Below are positions 60,745-64,000 of a stretch of DNA of 64,000 nucleotides, piece by piece. How positions within the stretch are numbered: position 1 is the first letter of the stretch; each line of letters begins with the position of its first letter. The translations under genes were made by a program, and so were the position numbers. The stretch is from JALEFZ01 sp038527485. Its GTDB lineage: Bacteria; Bacteroidota; Bacteroidia; J057. The stretch is from the NCBI GenBank assembly GCA_038527485.1, contig JBCBFT010000006.1, positions 45,148 through 109,147 on the forward strand. The letters run 5' to 3'. The notes beneath the pieces were generated by a model. That model ran no database searches, had not been told where the DNA came from, and saw only the letters and a program-made list of their open reading frames with translations.

Positions 60745-61506
60745 CTACAAACTCTGCATCCGCTTCAAGAATGCATCTCTCTTACGCACAGACACGGGAA
60801 GTTGCTCTCCCGTATTCAGTACAACCTCTCCTCCTCGCCCACGAATATACGCCGCAATATGTGCTAGATTGACTAGATATTTATCATGTATCCTGAAGAA
60901 ACCATCTTCTTCTAGAAGTTTTTCGTACGTATTGAGGGACTTCGAGACTACATGTTTGTTTTGGTTTGGCATCCTAAAAACGGTATAGCTTCCACTTACC
61001 TCACAATAGATGATATCCTGCACCTCGACAAAGAGGAGTCGCTCCTGGTCAGGCAGACAGATTCGTTTACTGGAGCTTTTGCCATAAGAAGGCATGTTGA
61101 AAAACTGCTTATCCGATCCTTCTCCGTTCACCCTTGTCAAGTATCGCTGGACAGCTTCTATCAGATCTTCTTCTGCCACTGGCTTTACGAGGTAGTGGAG
61201 CGCCCGATAATTCCAAGCACTGAGCGCATAGCTGGGAAAGGCTGTCACAAATATTACTTGAAACCCTTTGTACTCACTTCGTTGGACTATGTCAAATCCA
61301 TATCCGTCTCCCATATCTATATCCAAGAAAACTAAGTCAGGCTTTTTATCCTGAATCAGTTGGAGCCCTGTTTTCACTGACGCTGCTGTTCCTACAATTT
61401 CTAGCTGAGGAAACAAACGGCCCAGCATATCTTGCAATAGCTTGATATTAATTGCTTTGTCATCAACGATCCCTACCTTAACATTTAGCGACTGTGCATT
61501 CCCCAT
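60745..61506 (-). CDS. LytTR-type response regulator
   Basis: A 253-residue response regulator. The receiver domain has acidic VGIVDDKAINIK, phosphoacceptor D62 in LVFLDIDMGDG, FVTAF and the conserved Lys in LVKPV. The C-terminal LytTR DNA-binding domain is shown by LLFVEVQDIIYCEVSGSYTV, SLNTYEKLLEEDGFFRIHDK and YLVNLAHIAAY. It works with the sensor kinase encoded just upstream, 12 bp away, and should bind direct repeats at its target promoters. A clear Shine-Dalgarno sequence precedes its start. Confidence 0.93.
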   Translation of the reverse strand: MGNAQSLNVKVGIVDDKAINIKLLQDMLGRLFPQLEIVGTAASVKTGLQLIQDKKPDLVFLDIDMGDGYGFDIVQRSEYKGFQVIFVTAFPSYALSAWNYRALHYLVKPVAEEDLIEAVQRYLTRVNGEGSDKQFFNMPSYGKSSSKRICLPDQERLLFVEVQDIIYCEVSGSYTVFRMPNQNKHVVSKSLNTYEKLLEEDGFFRIHDKYLVNLAHIAAYIRGRGGEVVLNTGEQLPVSVRKRDAFLKRMQSL

Positions 61507-61512
61507 ATTTGA

Positions 61513-61517
61513 CTCCT
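61513..61517 (-). promoter_or_regulatory. Shine-Dalgarno sequence of the LytTR regulator gene
   Basis: AGGAG on the minus strand, with a 6-base spacer (TCAAAT) before the ATG at 61506. Such a perfect site is uncommon in this phylum and confirms the start chosen. Confidence 0.6.
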
Positions 61518-61518
61518 A

Positions 61519-64000
61519 TTAATATTTATTCATTTCGCTCACTGCTTTTCCTGGTTGTTGATCAAACTGGGGAAGAATCAGTTCCACTTTCGTTCCTGTT
61601 TTCCCCTCTTCCTCTCCTAGATCATAAAAGTTCAACTCTGTCGAGATGCCATAAAGCCGACTAATGGAAGCCAATCGCTCGCGTGTGTTTCTAATGCCGA
61701 TTCCTGTCCCTCCCATCATGAATCTTTTGGGCTTAGGCTTGTGTATGGTCTTGGCACGCTCTATCCCGATTCCGTCATCAATGATACAAATTCGTAAGTT
61801 TTGCCCCAAGCTCTCTACCAATAGATCTATTTTCCCCCTTCCTTTTGGTCTGATACCGTGTCTAACCGCATTTTCTAAAAAAGGCTGAATCAGCATCTGA
61901 GGTACAAGGAGTTGGTGGATCTTAAGATCATCACTTACCTTTATTCGGTAGACCAAACGCTCATCAAACTGGAGTTTTTCTAGGCTAAGGTACTCTTGTG
62001 AACGAAAAACTTCATCTACCAAGGGCACAAAGGTAAACTTGGCATCTGATAAAATCCTGCGCAGTAACCTTGCAAAGGTAGTTAAGTACTTAGCAGCAGC
62101 CTTGCGATTGTCTGTGTTGATCAAATAGAGGATGGAATTCATGGCATTAAAAATAAAATGCGGGCTCATCTGCCCCTGCAAGGCTTCATATCTTGCTTCG
62201 ATCAACTCCCTCTGCAATATGCTCCTCCGGTTGACGATCCGAATGGCCGACAATGTGATAAAAATCAAGGCTACAGCTCCCAAAATGATCGCAAATACAA
62301 GAAAGAGGGTAGTCTCAAATATGTAGGGCTCCATGTAAAAAGAGATCTCAGTTGCTTCTCCTTCTGTAGGGAAGGTCGGGCTAGATCCCACCACTTGGAA
62401 GGTATATTCGCCAGGAGGAAGATTCAAAAAACTAATGCTCGACTCCTCACTCTCTTGCCACTCATCGTTGTAGCCCAACAAGCGGTAGCGATATTGGAGA
62501 TTTCCCCTATCCCTTATTGAGATTCCTTTGAATTTGATTTTCACATCGTTAATCTCAGGATCAAAGGATAACGCCTCATGGGTTCCATACAGATGTCCAT
62601 TGACTTCTAGCCCTTCAATATTTGTTCGTACTTGATAGTTATAAGCTAGAGAATCTATCTGCTGGAAGGACATCAGACCTCTATCTGTAGTCACCCAGTA
62701 TTTCTCTCTCCATTTGACGATATCAAATATTTTGTAGTCGCACAAGCCTTCAGTCTGTCCAATCTTCAGTGAGATATGCCACGGATCTTGTAGCTGGCTT
62801 CTACTTATCCGGTAGAGATTAGGCCCTAAAATGACCCAAAACTGGTTGCGATGCTCTACATATATTTTCCCTTTGTAGTTTCTGTAAGGTAACCCGAGAT
62901 CCAATGGGACTTGCTGGCTGTCCTGTATCGTGTATAGTCCTTCGCCAAATACCGAATAGATCCACTCTTCTTCCCCCAGATACTCCACACTAAATATGGA
63001 GACGTCCGTATGCTTATCTGCTTGAGGCATCAGCTCTTGGAGATCTACCAGCGCATCATCCTTACATATTTTTATTCCCTGACTCGTCCCTATCCACATT
63101 TCGCCATGAGGACCTTTCTCAATGTCATTGGTTCGAAAAAAGGTATTCAGCTCTCGCGATAGATACTGAGGTTCAAATGGCTTATGACGAAAGCGCATAA
63201 ATTCACTAGAATTCCCACTATATATCAAGCCATCGTCTCCTACCACATAATCAGCTCCCCAAAATCCATAGTCCTTTTTGTTCCCTCTGATATCTTCCAC
63301 TTCATTTACTCCATAAAAGATTTTCCAAGAAGAACCATAGATAAATGTATCGACATTTGGTATCTCGACAATCTTCCAATGGAGAGAAGGATAGGCTTTC
63401 TGGTTCGCTACCTGATGGATCTTCTCCAATGTATCCATCGCCATAAATTGGACTTTCTGATTATAAAACCATAAGTGATCTTGGAATACCACCAACTCTC
63501 CAAGCGGTTTAGATTTAGGATCAAAATCCAAAACAAGCCTTCTAAAATTTTCATTGGGCAAAATAAAAATCCCATCTCCACTTGTAGAAAACCAAATATT
63601 ACCTTCTAGATCCTCCATGACACAACTCACAGGTATCTTAGGAAGAAATACAGGGGGTTTCTCCTCGCAATCTGAAGGAAAGACGTAGGCTCCTCTCACC
63701 GTACAGACCCACTCTCTGCCCTTTTTGCCTTTGAACAATCCTATCACTGCTTCCTTGGACTTGGGATAAATACGTTGAAGAACACTTGAATCTCTCATGC
63801 GTGTCAACCCTTCCCCTTCTGAAAAGATAAATTCATGATCATCAATAGCCTGAAAGCGAGCAATGGCACGACTGGTTTCTAAGCTCTTGCTGTACACTAA
63901 ATCCTCCTCACATACCTCGTCTTCCCATAGCATATTCACAATTTGATAGCCTGTATAAAGCCAAGTATTTTCCACTTCAGTTATGTGGCTAAAGTGGAAA
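61519..64000 (-). CDS. LytS-type sensor histidine kinase with propeller sensor, 5' end outside the window
   Basis: The frame is open to the window edge, so the N-terminus is missing. The visible part (826 residues) starts within a two-component regulator beta-propeller (repeats such as EDLEGNIWFSTSGDGIFILP). It goes on to a Y_Y_Y domain (VKIKFKGISIRDRGNLQYRY to GEYTFQVVG), one membrane helix, and a His_kinase domain with the phospho-His in GQMSPHFIFNAMN and N box FLENAVRHG. G boxes DDGIGIE and GTGIGIRNT follow. This is a periplasmic sensor coupled to a LytS-like kinase for the downstream LytTR regulator. The signal is unknown; many relatives sense polysaccharides. Confidence 0.92.
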   Translation of the reverse strand, partial: FHFSHITEVENTWLYTGYQIVNMLWEDEVCEEDLVYSKSLETSRAIARFQAIDDHEFIFSEGEGLTRMRDSSVLQRIYPKSKEAVIGLFKGKKGREWVCTVRGAYVFPSDCEEKPPVFLPKIPVSCVMEDLEGNIWFSTSGDGIFILPNENFRRLVLDFDPKSKPLGELVVFQDHLWFYNQKVQFMAMDTLEKIHQVANQKAYPSLHWKIVEIPNVDTFIYGSSWKIFYGVNEVEDIRGNKKDYGFWGADYVVGDDGLIYSGNSSEFMRFRHKPFEPQYLSRELNTFFRTNDIEKGPHGEMWIGTSQGIKICKDDALVDLQELMPQADKHTDVSIFSVEYLGEEEWIYSVFGEGLYTIQDSQQVPLDLGLPYRNYKGKIYVEHRNQFWVILGPNLYRISRSQLQDPWHISLKIGQTEGLCDYKIFDIVKWREKYWVTTDRGLMSFQQIDSLAYNYQVRTNIEGLEVNGHLYGTHEALSFDPEINDVKIKFKGISIRDRGNLQYRYRLLGYNDEWQESEESSISFLNLPPGEYTFQVVGSSPTFPTEGEATEISFYMEPYIFETTLFLVFAIILGAVALIFITLSAIRIVNRRSILQRELIEARYEALQGQMSPHFIFNAMNSILYLINTDNRKAAAKYLTTFARLLRRILSDAKFTFVPLVDEVFRSQEYLSLEKLQFDERLVYRIKVSDDLKIHQLLVPQMLIQPFLENAVRHGIRPKGRGKIDLLVESLGQNLRICIIDDGIGIERAKTIHKPKPKRFMMGGTGIGIRNTRERLASISRLYGISTELNFYDLGEEEGKTGTKVELILPQFDQQPGKAVSEMNKY

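Overview
The window looks like a chromosomal segment of a member of the Bacteroidota. The evidence is the gliding-motility ABC ATPase GldA, type IX secretion (T9SS) C-terminal sorting domains on two secreted proteins, lipoprotein signals, a DUF2723 membrane protein, Uma2 proteins, LytS/LytTR signalling, TAnnTTTG-type -7 promoter boxes and few Shine-Dalgarno sequences. Two very long secreted TPR-CHAT proteins, one beside an ECF sigma factor, resemble what is common in Saprospirales-like genomes. That finer placement is inference only. I saw no rRNA, tRNA, CRISPR array, phage genes or intact transposase.

Layout. 1-2.5 kb: the 3' end of a Rieske protein gene, then a minus-strand island of two toxin-antitoxin pairs (UPF0175/DUF3368 and a RelE/ParE-like pair) and a Uma2 protein, part of it flanked by imperfect 31-bp direct repeats. 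2.5-18.7 kb: an MsbA-type exporter, the first TPR-CHAT protein, GldA, a lipoprotein peptide-binding protein, tandem envelope redoxins, a MazG-like pyrophosphohydrolase, a GT39-like membrane glycosyltransferase, D-aminoacyl-tRNA deacylase, an ATE/Bpt-like aminoacyltransferase and a zinc-ribbon NUDIX hydrolase. 18.8-25.9 kb (plus strand): a CrtI-type desaturase, a frameshifted DUF6090 gene, a second Uma2, a LodA/LodB-like quinoprotein pair and an XRE regulator preceded by a 5'-truncated reading frame. 25.9-34.5 kb: a secreted alpha-amylase with T9SS tag, a Maa-like acetyltransferase, a DEAD-box RNA helicase with a long leader, an outer-membrane-type protein, a beta-lactamase-fold lipoprotein and an amine oxidase.

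34.5-48.4 kb: a MITE-like repeat, a lipoprotein, an ECF sigma/anti-sigma operon converging on a second TPR-CHAT protein, a secreted hemopexin-repeat protein, an OmpA protein, a DJ-1/PfpI protein flanked by inverted hairpin repeats, an Lhr-type helicase, two paralogous envelope proteins and gluconokinase. 48.9-64 kb: a DUF2723 glycosyltransferase, a DUF4269 protein, an HtrA protease preceded by an array of six hairpins, a small T9SS protein whose N-terminal module matches that of the amylase, two small proteins, a GNAT, a GH5 mannanase-like enzyme, an alpha/beta hydrolase without its nucleophile, and a LytTR regulator with its LytS-type propeller kinase, which is cut by the window edge.

The most unusual material is (i) the sigma/anti-sigma/TPR-CHAT locus and its second CHAT relative, and (ii) several families of dispersed or tandem palindromic DNA: the 163-bp terminal-inverted-repeat element with a rearranged second copy, an 83-bp element present twice, and GTAGA/TCTAC- and TCCCGA/TCGGGA-type hairpins.
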